From: Streptomyces xiamenensis
Lineage (GTDB): Bacteria > Actinomycetota > Actinomycetes > Streptomycetales > Streptomycetaceae
NCBI RefSeq assembly: GCF_000993785.3
Contig: NZ_CP009922.3
Location: 2,046,001-2,110,000 of the forward strand
Direction of reading: 5' to 3'
Length of the DNA: 64,000 nt
A model generated the notes under the pieces. That model searched no databases and had not been told where the DNA came from. It saw only the letters and a list, made by a program, of their open reading frames with translations. Positions 9,274 through 20,329 of the stretch are shown here, piece by piece. Numbering within the stretch: the stretch's first letter is position 1; each line of letters opens with the position of its first letter. A program made the translations under genes and the position numbers.

Positions 9274-9414
9274 GTGCCCGAGTTCTCCGTCCGTCCCCCG
9301 GCCCAGCCGCACCGGTTCGCCGCCCCGATCGACCGCCTGCTGGTGGGCGCGGGCTGTCTGCTGGTGATCGGGGCGCCGCTCCTGGCGCTGGCCTCCTGCA
9401 CCGTGTGGCGCTAA
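9274..9414 (+). CDS. small single-pass membrane protein
   Basis: 46-aa ORF from GTG 9274 with GGAAGGA at 9258-9264. It has a short basic N-terminus and one hydrophobic helix (residues ~22-42, RLLVGAGCLLVIGAPLLALA), ending CTVWR. Its stop overlaps the stop of the convergent ppx gene. The good ribosome site and clear membrane helix make it credible. Function is unknown; the C-terminal Cys is not a lipobox because it is not followed by a mature protein. Confidence 0.6.
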   Translation: MPEFSVRPPAQPHRFAAPIDRLLVGAGCLLVIGAPLLALASCTVWR

Positions 9415-10349
9415 GCCCTCCCGGGCCGCCGCTCCACGGTGCTCCACAGCAGGCCGTCGAGGATGTCGCTCTCGGAGACCACCACCTCCGCCGCCCCGCT
9501 GCGCGCCATGATCCGCGACAGGATCAGCGCGCCCGCGCCGATCACGTCGGTGCGGCCGGGGTGCATCACCGGGATCGCCGCGCGTTCGGCGTGGGTGGAC
9601 GCCAGCAGGCGGTCGGAGATCGCCCCGACCGTGGCGGCCGGGACGCGGGAGTGGTGGATCGCCGCGGGGTCGTAGGCGGGCAGCTCCAGGGCGATCGCGG
9701 CCACCGTGGTCACCGAGCCCGCCAGGCCCACCAGCGTGTCCGCCCCGGTCAGCGGGACGGCTTCCTGGGCCTCGTCCAGGGCCGCGTCGATGTCGGCGGT
9801 CAGGGCGGCGATCTGAGCGGCCGTCGGCGGGTCGCTCAGCGCGTGCCGCTCGGTCAGCCGCACGCAGCCGATGTTCACGCTGCGGGCCGCCGTTACCTCG
9901 CGGTTCCCCAGTACGAATTCGGTGGAACCGCCGCCGATGTCCACCACGAGGGCGGTGCCGGCGCCGGCCAGCTCGCGGGTGGCGCCGGTGTACGACAGGG
10001 CGGCCTCTTCCATGCCCGTGATGACTTCCGGCTCGATGCCCAGGATCTCCCGGACGCCGTCCACGAAGTCCGCGCGGTTCTGCGCGTCCCGGGTCGCCGA
10101 GGTCGCCGCGAAGCGGATCCGCCCGGCCTCGATGCCGTGCCCCTCGATCGCCGCCGCGTACCGCCGGCACGCCTCCAGGGTGCGCTCCAGCGCCTCGGGC
10201 GCCAGCCGCCCGGTACGGTCCACGCCCTGGCCCAGCCGGACGATCTCCATCCGGCGGTCCAGGTCCTTCAGCTCCCCGGTGGCCGGATCGGCGTCCGCGA
10301 TCAGCAGCCGGATGGAGTTGGTGCCGCAGTCGATCGCCGCCGCCTTCAC
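9411..10349 (-). CDS. ppx: Ppx/GppA family exopolyphosphatase
   Basis: 312 aa; start at GTG 10349, whose GTGA overlaps the stop of the upstream DUF501 gene. Ppx/GppA enzymes of the ASKHA fold hydrolyse polyphosphate or pppGpp. Motifs: N-terminal phosphate loop AIDCGTNSIRLL, catalytic-Glu region ITGMEEA, second phosphate motif VVDIGGGSTEFVLG, adenosine-type motif VGLAGSVTTVAA, and GAGALIL near the end. It is a short form without the C-terminal HD domain, as is usual in actinobacteria. Last gene of the eno-divIC-DUF501-ppx series. Confidence 0.92.
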   Translation of the reverse strand: MKAAAIDCGTNSIRLLIADADPATGELKDLDRRMEIVRLGQGVDRTGRLAPEALERTLEACRRYAAAIEGHGIEAGRIRFAATSATRDAQNRADFVDGVREILGIEPEVITGMEEAALSYTGATRELAGAGTALVVDIGGGSTEFVLGNREVTAARSVNIGCVRLTERHALSDPPTAAQIAALTADIDAALDEAQEAVPLTGADTLVGLAGSVTTVAAIALELPAYDPAAIHHSRVPAATVGAISDRLLASTHAERAAIPVMHPGRTDVIGAGALILSRIMARSGAAEVVVSESDILDGLLWSTVERRPGRA

Positions 10350-10903
10350 GCGCCCGTCCCCTCCGCCGCCGTCGCCGCGCACTCCGTACCGTCCGCGCTC
10401 ACGCACGGCCCCTTCTTCCACCACTCGGGAAGCATGTCGAGTGCCTCGTCGCCCAGCGGGTTGACCCCGGGGCCCGCCGCCAGGGAGTGCGCCACCAGCA
10501 CGTGCAGGCACTTCACCCGGTCCGGCATCCCGCCGGCGCTCGGGAAGCCCTCCAGCACCTCGATGGCGTCCCGGCGCGCGAGGTAGTCCTCGTGCGCGGC
10601 CCGGTAGGCGTCCGCCAGCTCCGGGTCGGTCGCCAGCCGCGCCGTCATCTCCTTCATCACCCCGTTCGCCTCCAGGGTGCCGATCGCGGAGGCGGCGCGG
10701 GGGCAGGTCAGGTAGTACGTGGTGGGGAACGGGCTGCCGTCCTCAAGCCGCGGCGCGGTCTCCACCACATCGGGGTTGCCGCACGGGCAGCGGTGCGCGA
10801 CCCCGCGCAGTCCGCGCGGGAGCCGGCCCAGCTGGGCCGCCACCGCCGCGGTGTCGCGGTCGGTCGCGGTGTCGCTCTCGGTGTTGTTCGTCATCGCTCT
10901 CAT
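10346..10903 (-). CDS. DUF501 family protein
   Basis: 185 aa from ATG 10903; ATG 10894 (MTNNTES) is an equally possible start. It contains the DUF501 hallmarks: R-C-P-C-G-x-P-x-V, FPTTYYLTCP, and KCLHVLVAHSLA-G-x-NP-G. The conserved Cys and His residues suggest metal binding. Function is unknown, but the family sits beside divIC and ppx across actinobacteria, and that order is kept here. It begins 4 nt after the divIC stop and overlaps ppx by 4 nt, so the three are translationally linked. Confidence 0.88.
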   Translation of the reverse strand: MRAMTNNTESDTATDRDTAAVAAQLGRLPRGLRGVAHRCPCGNPDVVETAPRLEDGSPFPTTYYLTCPRAASAIGTLEANGVMKEMTARLATDPELADAYRAAHEDYLARRDAIEVLEGFPSAGGMPDRVKCLHVLVAHSLAAGPGVNPLGDEALDMLPEWWKKGPCVSADGTECAATAAEGTGA

Positions 10904-10907
10904 CGGG

Positions 10908-11414
10908 TCAGGGGACGGGGGCCGCTCGGTCGGCCTTGTCGATGCCGTCCCACAGATTGTCGTACCAAGGGCGGTTGGCGGGCGCGCTCCGGTTGCGGAG
11001 CCGCTCCGCCTCGCCGTCCTCCTGGGCGCCGGGCGGGGCGGGGAGGATGTAGCCGGTCTCGCCCGGGCGTACGTAGTGCAGATGACGGCGCGCCTGCTGC
11101 TCCACGAACGCCGGGTCCTGCCAGCGGGCCTTCTCGTCCCGCAGCTCCTCCACGCGTTCCTCGGCGTCCTGCGCCTTGCGCCGCTCGTCGCCGATCTCCG
11201 AGCGCTGCGAGACGTACTCGCGCAGCGGATAGGCGAGCGCCACGATCAGGGCGCCGATGACCAGCGCCAGCAGCGCCGCCCGGCCGGTGAGCCGGCTGCG
11301 GCGCACCGGGCGGCGCAGCCGCCGGTTCTGTGCCCGGTAGACCCGGGCCGCGGCCTGTTCGCCCAGCGCCCTGATCCGGGTCGCGGTGGAGAACCGGTCC
11401 CGGTCCGCCGCCAC
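10908..11414 (-). CDS. divIC: septum formation initiator (FtsB/DivIC)
   Basis: Start placed at GTG 11414, which has GGGGAGG 5 nt upstream. The 16-codon-longer frame from 11462 begins inside a hairpin and lacks a ribosome site. The 168-aa product has a basic cytoplasmic N-terminus, one membrane helix (LLALVIGALIVALAYPL), then an extracytoplasmic coiled coil (RSEIGDERRKAQDAEERVEELRD shown only in part here by position, ~75-105) and the family motif about ARRHLHYVRPGETGY. It works with FtsL and FtsQ in the division complex. Downstream of eno. Confidence 0.88.
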   Translation of the reverse strand: MAADRDRFSTATRIRALGEQAAARVYRAQNRRLRRPVRRSRLTGRAALLALVIGALIVALAYPLREYVSQRSEIGDERRKAQDAEERVEELRDEKARWQDPAFVEQQARRHLHYVRPGETGYILPAPPGAQEDGEAERLRNRSAPANRPWYDNLWDGIDKADRAAPVP

Positions 11415-11451
11415 ATCAGCCTCCCCGTCACGCCGTCCCGCACCAACAGCT

Positions 11452-11485
11452 GTCCCCGCCACCGTACGGGACGGGTGGCGGGGAC
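11452..11485 (-). terminator. hairpin between eno and divIC
   Basis: Perfect 12-bp inverted repeat (GTCCCCGCCACC and complement) with a 10-nt loop, 24 nt after the eno stop. No U tract follows, so it may be a partial terminator or an mRNA end-protecting structure that lets divIC be read at a lower level than eno. Confidence 0.55.
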
Positions 11486-11508
11486 GGTGGCACCGGCGGC
11501 CGGGGTTG

Positions 11509-12873
<1,365 letters not shown>

Positions 12874-12969
12874 TCACAAGCTCGCCACAAAGTGTGCCGC
12901 CGGGGGTGTTGTCGCTGGTCAGATACGGTTTTCCGGCCAGGCATCTTTTTGTTTACGAGCGGAAGAAAA

Positions 12970-13026
12970 CCCGGCGCGGGGCGGCTGAACGGCAGGTTGC
13001 GCTGCCGCTCGCCACCCCGCGCCGGG
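12970..13026 (-). terminator. terminator of the first Rpf gene
   Basis: A perfect 12-bp stem (CCCGGCGCGGGG and complement) sits 35 nt beyond the stop at 13061. Read on the minus strand it is followed at once by GTTTTCTT, a U-rich tail unusual in this GC-rich sequence. Confidence 0.75.
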
Positions 13027-13060
13027 CGGGAGGATCGTTTCGCCGGACCGTCGGGTCAGC

Positions 13061-13985
<925 letters not shown>

Positions 13986-14242
13986 CCCCGGCCGGCGGCA
14001 GGATTCGGCGTACGGCCAGGGCGCCCGGTGTGTAAATCCGAGCGCTGGACACTAAACACAGGCCGACTAACGATTCAAGAACGATGAAGATCGCGGCGCG
14101 GCCTGGGCTTGACTCCGAACGGGGGATGTCTCCGCAGGTCAACGGGGAATCGGACAGTGCGGACCAGTCGGGCGGCATTGCCGCATAACGAGACGATGGT
14201 CACACTTAACCCGGTACGGAAGTCGCCGCCCGCATCGGTCCT

Positions 14243-15247
14243 TTATGCGCCCTTCCCGCCCAACTCAAGCTGCAAACCGGGGACTATATGGTCAGGGTTG
14301 TCCCCAATGACCGATTCGTTCGCCTGGTAGAGCGCCGGCCAACCACCGTCCACCGTGAGCGCGTCGGCGATCTCCGAGAGCGTGTCGCCGGTGAGCACCT
14401 CGTACGCGCCGGACGTGGCGTCGTCCGCCGCGGTCTCCTCGGCGTCCTCCTCGGCGGCTTCGCCGGTGGCCGGGGCGGTGCGCTCCCCGTCGCGGTCGGC
14501 GGGGCGTTCGGCGTGCCGTCCGGTGCCGTCGGTGTTCTCACCCGGCTGGGCGTCCGGCTCGGGCGCGGCCTCACCCCGGTGGCGGCCGGAGCCGGAGCCG
14601 CCGTCCGTCGCGGTGTCGGCGGCGGAGCTGTCCTCCCGCTCGTCGCCGGCCGCGTCGGCCGCCGCGTCCGCGGTCTTGTCCGCGGGCTTCCCGGTGCTCT
14701 TGTCGGTGGCCCCGCCGGCCGCCGCGTCATCCGTCGCGTCCGTGCCGGAGCCGGCGGCCGTGCCGTCCTCGGTGTCCGCCGTCTCCCCGGGGAGGATCTC
14801 GCCGATGCCGCTCTCGGTGGCGCCGGGCACCTCGGCGGTGGCGTCCGTCTCCTCCTGGCCGCCGGCGCGGTACTCCTGCCACAGGCCGGTGGTCACGGCG
14901 CAGCCGGGGAACGCGGCCTTGCCCTGCGCCGCCAGCATCCGCTCGGCGACCGTGATCTGCTGCGCCCGCGAGGCGAGGTCGGGCCGCTTGGCGAAGTCGG
15001 TGCCGCCGTGGGCCTCCCACTGCGCCAGCGGGATCTGGAACCCGCCGTAGTAGCCGTTGCCGGTGTTGGCGGTCCACACGCCGTCGCTCTCGCACGCGGC
15101 GGCGGCGTCCCAGGTCTCGGGGGTCACGGCGTTGGCGGACGTGGCGCCCAGCAGTGGCAGGGCGATGCCCGCTCCGGTGACTCCCGCGGCCACCACGAAA
15201 GCGGGGGCCTGCTTGGGACGACGATGACGACCTGTGCCGGAGCGCAT
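14243..15247 (-). CDS. second Rpf-domain cell-wall hydrolase with LysM
   Basis: 334 aa from ATG 15247, with GAGAGG 7 nt upstream; longer frames lack support. A signal peptide ends about ATSANA, followed by an Rpf domain (TPETWDAAAACESDGVW..GNGYYGGFQIP), then a ~150-residue linker rich in Asp, Glu, Ala and Thr, and a LysM (YEVLTGDTLSEIADALTV). It is a tandem paralogue of the preceding gene with a much longer acidic linker, consistent with the rpfC type I recall next to rpfA. Its own 189-nt leader shows no riboswitch, so control probably differs. Confidence 0.9.
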   Translation of the reverse strand: MRSGTGRHRRPKQAPAFVVAAGVTGAGIALPLLGATSANAVTPETWDAAAACESDGVWTANTGNGYYGGFQIPLAQWEAHGGTDFAKRPDLASRAQQITVAERMLAAQGKAAFPGCAVTTGLWQEYRAGGQEETDATAEVPGATESGIGEILPGETADTEDGTAAGSGTDATDDAAAGGATDKSTGKPADKTADAAADAAGDEREDSSAADTATDGGSGSGRHRGEAAPEPDAQPGENTDGTGRHAERPADRDGERTAPATGEAAEEDAEETAADDATSGAYEVLTGDTLSEIADALTVDGGWPALYQANESVIGDNPDHIVPGLQLELGGKGA

Positions 15248-15281
15248 GTGACTGCCTCTCGTGCGAACGACATGGAAACGG

Positions 15282-15330
15282 TGGTGCGGTACTGCGCTGG
15301 TGCGGTACTGCGGTGTGCTGCGGTGTGCTG
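15282..15330. repeat. short direct repeats in the leader of the second Rpf gene
   Basis: Two copies of TGGTGCGGTACTGCG start at 15282 and 15298, followed by two tandem copies of CGGTGTGCTG at 15311 and 15321. They lie about 35-85 nt upstream of the ATG at 15247, in the likely promoter or 5' UTR. Confidence 0.85.
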
Positions 15331-15436
15331 CGTACTGTCCGGCCGCTGTGGCGCGGTGGTGCAGTTGAGCGCAGAACCTAGCCCGCCCTCCCGTGCGATC
15401 ACAAGCTGATCCCACCGAGATCACATACAGATCACA

Positions 15437-16717
15437 CTACTGACTCTCCGTCACATGGCTGGATGTGAACTCTACCGGCAGTGAGCGGAGTCCTCGCATG
15501 ATCAGACCACCGCGCCACCGCAGATCGTCAGAATCCACCGCAAGCCGGATATCCGGCAGTTCACTCAGCAGCATCCCGATCGCCGCCCGCCCCTCCAGCC
15601 GCGCCAGTGGCGCCCCCAGGCAGTAGTGGATGCCGTGCCCGTACCCCAGATGCTGGTTGTCGCGCCGGGCCAGATCCAGCACATCGGGCCGCTCGAACCG
15701 GCGCGGATCGCGGTCCGCGCCGGCCAGCACCACCAGCACCGGATCGCCCCGTTCCACGCGCTGCCCGCCCAGTACGAGCGGCTCCCGCGCGAACCGCCAC
15801 GTCGCCAGCTCCACCGGGCCGTCGTACCGCAGCAGCTCCTCCACCGCGCTCTCCAGCAGCGCCTCCTCGCCCGCCGCCAGCGACCGGCGCAGATCGGCCA
15901 GTTCCGCCGGGTGGCGCAGCAGCGTGTACAGGCCATTGCCGATGAGATTGACCGTCGTCTCGAACCCGGCGAACAGGAGGATGAACGACATCGCGGCCGC
16001 CTCGTCCTCCGTCAGATGTTCGCCGTGGTCGGAGGCGCGGATCAGGTCGGAGATCAGGTCGTCCCCCAGATCGGCGCGCTTACGGTGGATCAGATCGCCG
16101 AGATAGGCCCGCATCCGCTTCACCGAGCGCCCGACTCCGCCCCGCTTTCCCGACGGATGCAGCATCATCCCGGCCCAGTCGCGGAAGTCGTCCTGGTCCT
16201 CCCGGGGGACGCCGAGCATGTCGCAGATGGCGTAGATCGGCAGCGGGAAGGCGAACTCATGGATCAGGTCCGCCTCGCCCCGCCCCGCGAAGGAGGCGAT
16301 CAGCGAGCCGGTCAGCTCCCGCACCCGCGGCTCGAAGGCCGCCACCCGGCGCGGGGTGAACGCCTTCGCCACCAGCCGGCGCAGCCTGGTGTGATCGGGC
16401 GGATCGATGTTCAGCAGGTGCGTCATGACATTGGCGCCGCGCTCCCCCGGGATGCCCACCCGGCCGCTGTGGTGCGCCTGCGCGCTGTGCCGGTCGGGGT
16501 TCTTGCTCAGCCGCGGGTCGGCCAGCGCGGCGCGGGCGTCCGCGTACCGGGTGACCAGCCAGGCCGCCACCCCGCTGGGCAGCTCCGCCTTGTACACCGG
16601 GGCGTTCTCCCGCAGCCAGGCGTACGCGGGGTACGGGTCGGCGCCGAATTCCCGGCTGAAGAGGGGAGGGGAGGGAGTCGTCTGCACCCGTACGACGCTA
16701 CGACGCGAGTCCGACAC
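15437..16717 (-). CDS. cytochrome P450
   Basis: 426 aa from GTG 16717; GTG 16687 is an alternative. Soluble bacterial P450 monooxygenase. Visible: I-helix oxygen motif AGFETT (residues 250-255), K-helix ExxR (E294-R297), and the haem loop YGHGIHYCLGAPLAR with ligand C366; Tyr replaces the usual Phe at the loop start. Substrate is unknown and no ferredoxin gene is adjacent. The start overlaps the end of a histidine kinase gene by 20 nt, so the two are probably co-expressed. Confidence 0.95.
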   Translation of the reverse strand: MSDSRRSVVRVQTTPSPPLFSREFGADPYPAYAWLRENAPVYKAELPSGVAAWLVTRYADARAALADPRLSKNPDRHSAQAHHSGRVGIPGERGANVMTHLLNIDPPDHTRLRRLVAKAFTPRRVAAFEPRVRELTGSLIASFAGRGEADLIHEFAFPLPIYAICDMLGVPREDQDDFRDWAGMMLHPSGKRGGVGRSVKRMRAYLGDLIHRKRADLGDDLISDLIRASDHGEHLTEDEAAAMSFILLFAGFETTVNLIGNGLYTLLRHPAELADLRRSLAAGEEALLESAVEELLRYDGPVELATWRFAREPLVLGGQRVERGDPVLVVLAGADRDPRRFERPDVLDLARRDNQHLGYGHGIHYCLGAPLARLEGRAAIGMLLSELPDIRLAVDSDDLRWRGGLIMRGLRSLPVEFTSSHVTESQ

Positions 16718-18068
16718 CGGGTGCGGCCGGGGACCTGTCCCGGTCCGGGATGACCGCCGAGACCCGGAAACCGCCCCCGTCCAGCGGCCCCGACACGAAG
16801 CCCCCGCCCAGCGCGGTGACCCGCTCCCGCATGCCCAGCAGCCCGTTGCCGCCGGAGGGCAGCGCCGCAGGCGCGCCGGGCTGGCCGCCGCCCAGCGGGG
16901 CCTCGTTCAGCACCTGCACCGCCACCTCGCCGTCGCGGTGCGCCAGCCGCACCCGCGCGGCGGCGCCGGCCGCGTGCTTGTGCACATTGGTCAGCGCCTC
17001 CTGCACCACCCGGTACGCGGTCGACTCCACCTGCGCCGCGTACCCGCGCGGATCCCCCTCCACCGACAGTTCCACGGCCATCCCGGCCGCCCGGGACTGG
17101 TCCACCAGCGAGGCCACCTCGCTCAGCCGCGGGCCCCGCGCGCCGCGCCGCCCGGCCGCCGCGATCTCCGCGAGCCGGGCCGCCGCGTCGGCCGCGCTCT
17201 CCTGCTCGCCGCCCGCCGCACCCGCCGCCTCGCGCGGCTTCTCCTCGGTCCGCAGCACGCCCAGCATCGTCCGCAGCTCGGTCAGCGCCTGCCGCCCCAT
17301 GTCCGCGACCAGGCCCGCGTTCTTCGCCGCCTTGTCCGGATCCTTGGGCGCCACCGCCTGGAGCGCCGCCGCGTGCACCACCATGAGGGACACCCGGTGC
17401 GCCACCACGTCGTGCATCTCGCGGGCGATCCGGCGCCGCTCCTCGCCGCGCGCCCACTCGGCGCGCTCCTCGGCGCGCTCGGCCAGCAGCCCCAGCTCCC
17501 GCTCCAGACCGTCCGCGCGGTCGCGCAGCGACTCCACCAGCCGGCGCCTGGCGCGGACGTACATCCCCAGCAGCACCGGCGGCAGCGTGATCGCCACCGC
17601 GAAGAGCGCCGCCACGAACGGCTTGAACCACATCGGTATCGGCTGCTCGCGCAGCCCGGCGTCCTGTTCGATGAGCAGGAAGGTCACCAGGGCGGTGCCC
17701 GCGCACACCATCGACGCCATGACCCCGATGATCCGGCGCGGCACCTCGGTGGTGGCCAGCGTGTACAGGCCCACCGCCGCCATGCCCATGCCCATCTGGG
17801 CCGGCAGCACCGCGATGGCCACCAGGATCACCGCCAGCGGCCAGCGCCGCCTGACCAGCAGCACGGACCCGGCCAGCCCTCCGAACAGCGCGGTGGGCAC
17901 CACCGGCAGCCCCGTACGGCCGGCGAAGACGGCGCTCTGGACGACGCACTCGATCGCCGAGGCCAGGGCCAGCGCCCCGTCCAGCAGGACGCCGCGCCGC
18001 CGCTCCCACCACAGCACGGCGCCCCCCGGCCCCGCCTCCCCGGTACTCTCCGCCCCCGACTCGCTCAT
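16698..18068 (-). CDS. membrane sensor histidine kinase (HisKA_3 type)
   Basis: 456 aa from ATG 18068. Several hydrophobic helices fill residues ~28-170 with no obvious periplasmic sensor domain. A coiled linker follows, then the HisKA_3 phospho-acceptor REMHDVVAHRVSLMV (H219) and a HATPase_c domain with N box QEALTNVHKHA and G box GGNGLLGMRERV. This is the NarL-partner class of two-component kinase, but no response regulator lies on either side. It overlaps the P450 gene by 20 nt. Confidence 0.92.
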   Translation of the reverse strand: MSESGAESTGEAGPGGAVLWWERRRGVLLDGALALASAIECVVQSAVFAGRTGLPVVPTALFGGLAGSVLLVRRRWPLAVILVAIAVLPAQMGMGMAAVGLYTLATTEVPRRIIGVMASMVCAGTALVTFLLIEQDAGLREQPIPMWFKPFVAALFAVAITLPPVLLGMYVRARRRLVESLRDRADGLERELGLLAERAEERAEWARGEERRRIAREMHDVVAHRVSLMVVHAAALQAVAPKDPDKAAKNAGLVADMGRQALTELRTMLGVLRTEEKPREAAGAAGGEQESAADAAARLAEIAAAGRRGARGPRLSEVASLVDQSRAAGMAVELSVEGDPRGYAAQVESTAYRVVQEALTNVHKHAAGAAARVRLAHRDGEVAVQVLNEAPLGGGQPGAPAALPSGGNGLLGMRERVTALGGGFVSGPLDGGGFRVSAVIPDRDRSPAAPGVGLAS

Positions 18069-18259
18069 ACCACCCACCCTAAGGGCGCGGTCCACACCTT
18101 TTCAGGCGCCGGGAGGGATCGGTGCCGGGAGGGGAGGGCATCGGCGCGGATCGCCGGAGTCCCGCCCCGGGAGGGGGTGTGCGGCGGTGGGCCGAAGTGC
18201 CTTTCACGGCCTCGGATTCCGGTCGGCGGGGTCGGCTCGGGTAGGGTCTGTCCCGGCGA

Positions 18260-18332
18260 TCCGCCGTGGGGTAATCGGTAGCCCGCAGGACTTTGAATCC
18301 TTGTAGTGCTGGTTCGAGTCCAGCCGGCGGAG
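18260..18332 (+). tRNA. tRNA-Gln (anticodon UUG)
   Basis: A cloverleaf can be drawn: acceptor TCCGCCG/CGGCGGA, D arm GGGG..GCCC, anticodon loop CTTTGAA with TTG at positions 34-36, and T arm GCTGG-TTCGAGT-CCAGC. The anticodon stem has a weak outer pair. CCA is not exactly encoded (CCCA follows the discriminator G). The surrounding 18069-18417 gap holds nothing else I can identify. Confidence 0.92.
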
Positions 18333-18417
18333 CCCATCGGAGGCGGGGGTCCGGCAGGCGGCCGGGCCCTTCGCCCCACCACCCCTCCACCGCGGTCCGC
18401 GCCGGCGCCGCTCCCGG

Positions 18418-19683
18418 CTACCGGTGCCCCAGCCGGGACAGGCACTCCGCCTCGTCGGAACGCAGCTGGATCACCGTCTGGTCGTACGGGCCCCGCTCGG
18501 CGGTGAAGTCCTGGAGCAGCCGCTGGATCTCCGGCAGCGCGCGGCCGTACTGGGCGGTGGCCATCAAGGTGGCGGCGTACTGCTTGCGCAGCGTGCGCAC
18601 CACCGGGGAATGCTGACCGTAGCGGGCGGCGGCCCGGGGCACGGTGTGGCTGAGCAGCTCGGCCGCCTGCGCGTACTGGTGCCGGTCCAGCAGCCGCCGC
18701 ACCTCCTCCACCACGGCCGACAGGTCCTGTTCGCGGGCGCGCGGGCGGGTGGCGGGCCAGGGGGCCATCGGGTGCCAGAAGGGGCGGGTGGGGTCCATGG
18801 GGACGGCGGGCGGTGCCCCGGCCGCGCCCGGGGCGGGCAGCAGCGGGGTGAGCGCGGCGAACACCTCGTGCGCGTCGGCGGGGCGGCCGGACGGGTCCTT
18901 GGCGAGCAGCCGGTGGACGAGCACGGCGAGCCCGGGCGGGATGTCGGGACGCAGTCGCTGGAGCGGCGGTGGTTCCTCGTGCAGCTTCTTGTAGAGCAGA
19001 CCGGCCGCGTTCGGGGCACGGAAGGGTGCCTGCCCGGTCAGGAGTTCGTACCCGATGGCGCCGAGCGCGTACAGGTCGGCGGCCGGGCCGACCGGCGGGC
19101 CGCCGACGGCCTGTTCGGGAGCCATGTAGACGGGGGTGCCGAGCAGGGCACCGGTGCGGGTGAGCCGGGTTTCCTCGTGCTCGCCGCGGACGGCGGCGAT
19201 GCCCAGGTCGAGGAGGGTGACCCGGCCGTCCATCCGGATCATCACATTGCCGGGCTTGAGGTCGCGGTGCACGATCTCCACGGCGTGCACGGCGGCGAGC
19301 GCCGAGCACAGCTGGGCGAGGGCGGCGACCGCCCAGGGCCAGGGGTACGGGTCGTGCTCGGCCAGGTGGTCGGAGAGGTCGCTGCCGTCGATGAGCTGCA
19401 TGACGAGGTACAGCTCGTCGCCCTCGCTGCCGGCGTCGTGCACCCCCACCAGGCCCGGGTGGTCGACGCGGGCGGTGGCGCGGGCCTCGCGCAGGAAGCG
19501 GCGGCGCAGTTCCTCGGGGTCGGTGGTGCCGGACAGGGAGGACAGCTGGTGGGCGTGCAGCAGCTTGACGGCGACCTTTCGCCCGCCGAGCGCGGAGTCC
19601 TGGGCCGCCCAGACCTCCCCCATGCCGCCCTTGCCCAGTGGCTCGGTCAGCCGGTAGCGGCCGGCCAGCACGCGGGGGGTCAC
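18418..19683 (-). CDS. Ser/Thr protein kinase with C-terminal helical tail
   Basis: 421 aa from GTG 19683; the GTGA overlaps the stop of the upstream membrane protein. Hanks-type kinase: glycine loop GKGGMGEVW, K40, catalytic loop HRDLKPGN (D141), and APE motif at 188-190. The metal-binding DFG is DLG here (D159-L-G), a conservative variant that keeps the Asp. After the kinase domain (to ~275) comes a Pro-rich linker, then a helical region resembling TPR-like repeats (RRLLDRHQYAQAAELLSHTV). No membrane segment is present; localisation may depend on the coupled membrane protein. Confidence 0.93.
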   Translation of the reverse strand: MTPRVLAGRYRLTEPLGKGGMGEVWAAQDSALGGRKVAVKLLHAHQLSSLSGTTDPEELRRRFLREARATARVDHPGLVGVHDAGSEGDELYLVMQLIDGSDLSDHLAEHDPYPWPWAVAALAQLCSALAAVHAVEIVHRDLKPGNVMIRMDGRVTLLDLGIAAVRGEHEETRLTRTGALLGTPVYMAPEQAVGGPPVGPAADLYALGAIGYELLTGQAPFRAPNAAGLLYKKLHEEPPPLQRLRPDIPPGLAVLVHRLLAKDPSGRPADAHEVFAALTPLLPAPGAAGAPPAVPMDPTRPFWHPMAPWPATRPRAREQDLSAVVEEVRRLLDRHQYAQAAELLSHTVPRAAARYGQHSPVVRTLRKQYAATLMATAQYGRALPEIQRLLQDFTAERGPYDQTVIQLRSDEAECLSRLGHR

Positions 19684-20261
19684 CGGTGCCCGCCCTCTTC
19701 CTCTTTCCTGAGGTAGGCGCCCAGCTCGTCGAGTTCGTCGGCGACCTGCCGCATCCGGGGCGAGGCGGAGGAGGGCGGCGCGGGGGCGGCGGCCGGCGGC
19801 GGACCGTACGGGGCGGGGGGCCCGTAGTACGGAGCGGGGTACGCGACCGTGTGCGCCACGGCGGGCGCCCGCCCCGGCCGCTCGAAGCGGTCACCGCGGA
19901 CCGCGTGGACGGTGGCGGCGACGATGAGGGCGAGCCAGAAGAAGCCGACCAGCGCGGACACCTCGGCGACCTCGCCCTCCTCGGTCTCGGTGGTGGGCAG
20001 GAGGTCGAGCCACACCAGCAGGCCCACGGTCAGCAGGACGTACAGGCCCAGCACCGCCCAGTCCAGGGTGCGCCTGCGCTGCAGCGCGAAGCGCAGCATG
20101 GGCACCCAGGAGAGCAGGCCCAGCGACAGCGCGGGGAAGCAGGCGAACAGGGTGCGCATGATGAGCGCCCGCGCGCCGGGGCCGCGGCGCGGTGCGGCGG
20201 CCGGGGCCGGCCCCGGAACCGGCGGCGGGCCCGCGGGCGAAGACGGACCATACCCGTACAT
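19680..20261 (-). CDS. membrane protein coupled to the Ser/Thr kinase
   Basis: 193 aa from ATG 20261. Pro/Ala/Gly-rich N-terminus, three hydrophobic helices (residues ~34-60, 68-88, 102-122), then a Pro/Tyr-rich cytoplasmic stretch (APYYGPPAPYGPPP) and a charged C-terminal helix. Family not recognised. The 4-nt overlap with the kinase start suggests a membrane partner or substrate of that kinase; this is inference. Confidence 0.8.
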   Translation of the reverse strand: MYGYGPSSPAGPPPVPGPAPAAAPRRGPGARALIMRTLFACFPALSLGLLSWVPMLRFALQRRRTLDWAVLGLYVLLTVGLLVWLDLLPTTETEEGEVAEVSALVGFFWLALIVAATVHAVRGDRFERPGRAPAVAHTVAYPAPYYGPPAPYGPPPAAAPAPPSSASPRMRQVADELDELGAYLRKEEEGGHR

Positions 20262-20329
20262 GTGCTCTCCCCGTCGCCCGTTCGGCTCCCGCTTTCCGCG
20301 GGGAAGGATGATATCCGGGGCGGGGGTGC

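Noticed and set aside
18260..18332. tRNA-Gln as an integrated-element attachment site
   Set aside because: The downstream sequence carries no integrase or repeat of the tRNA 3' end.
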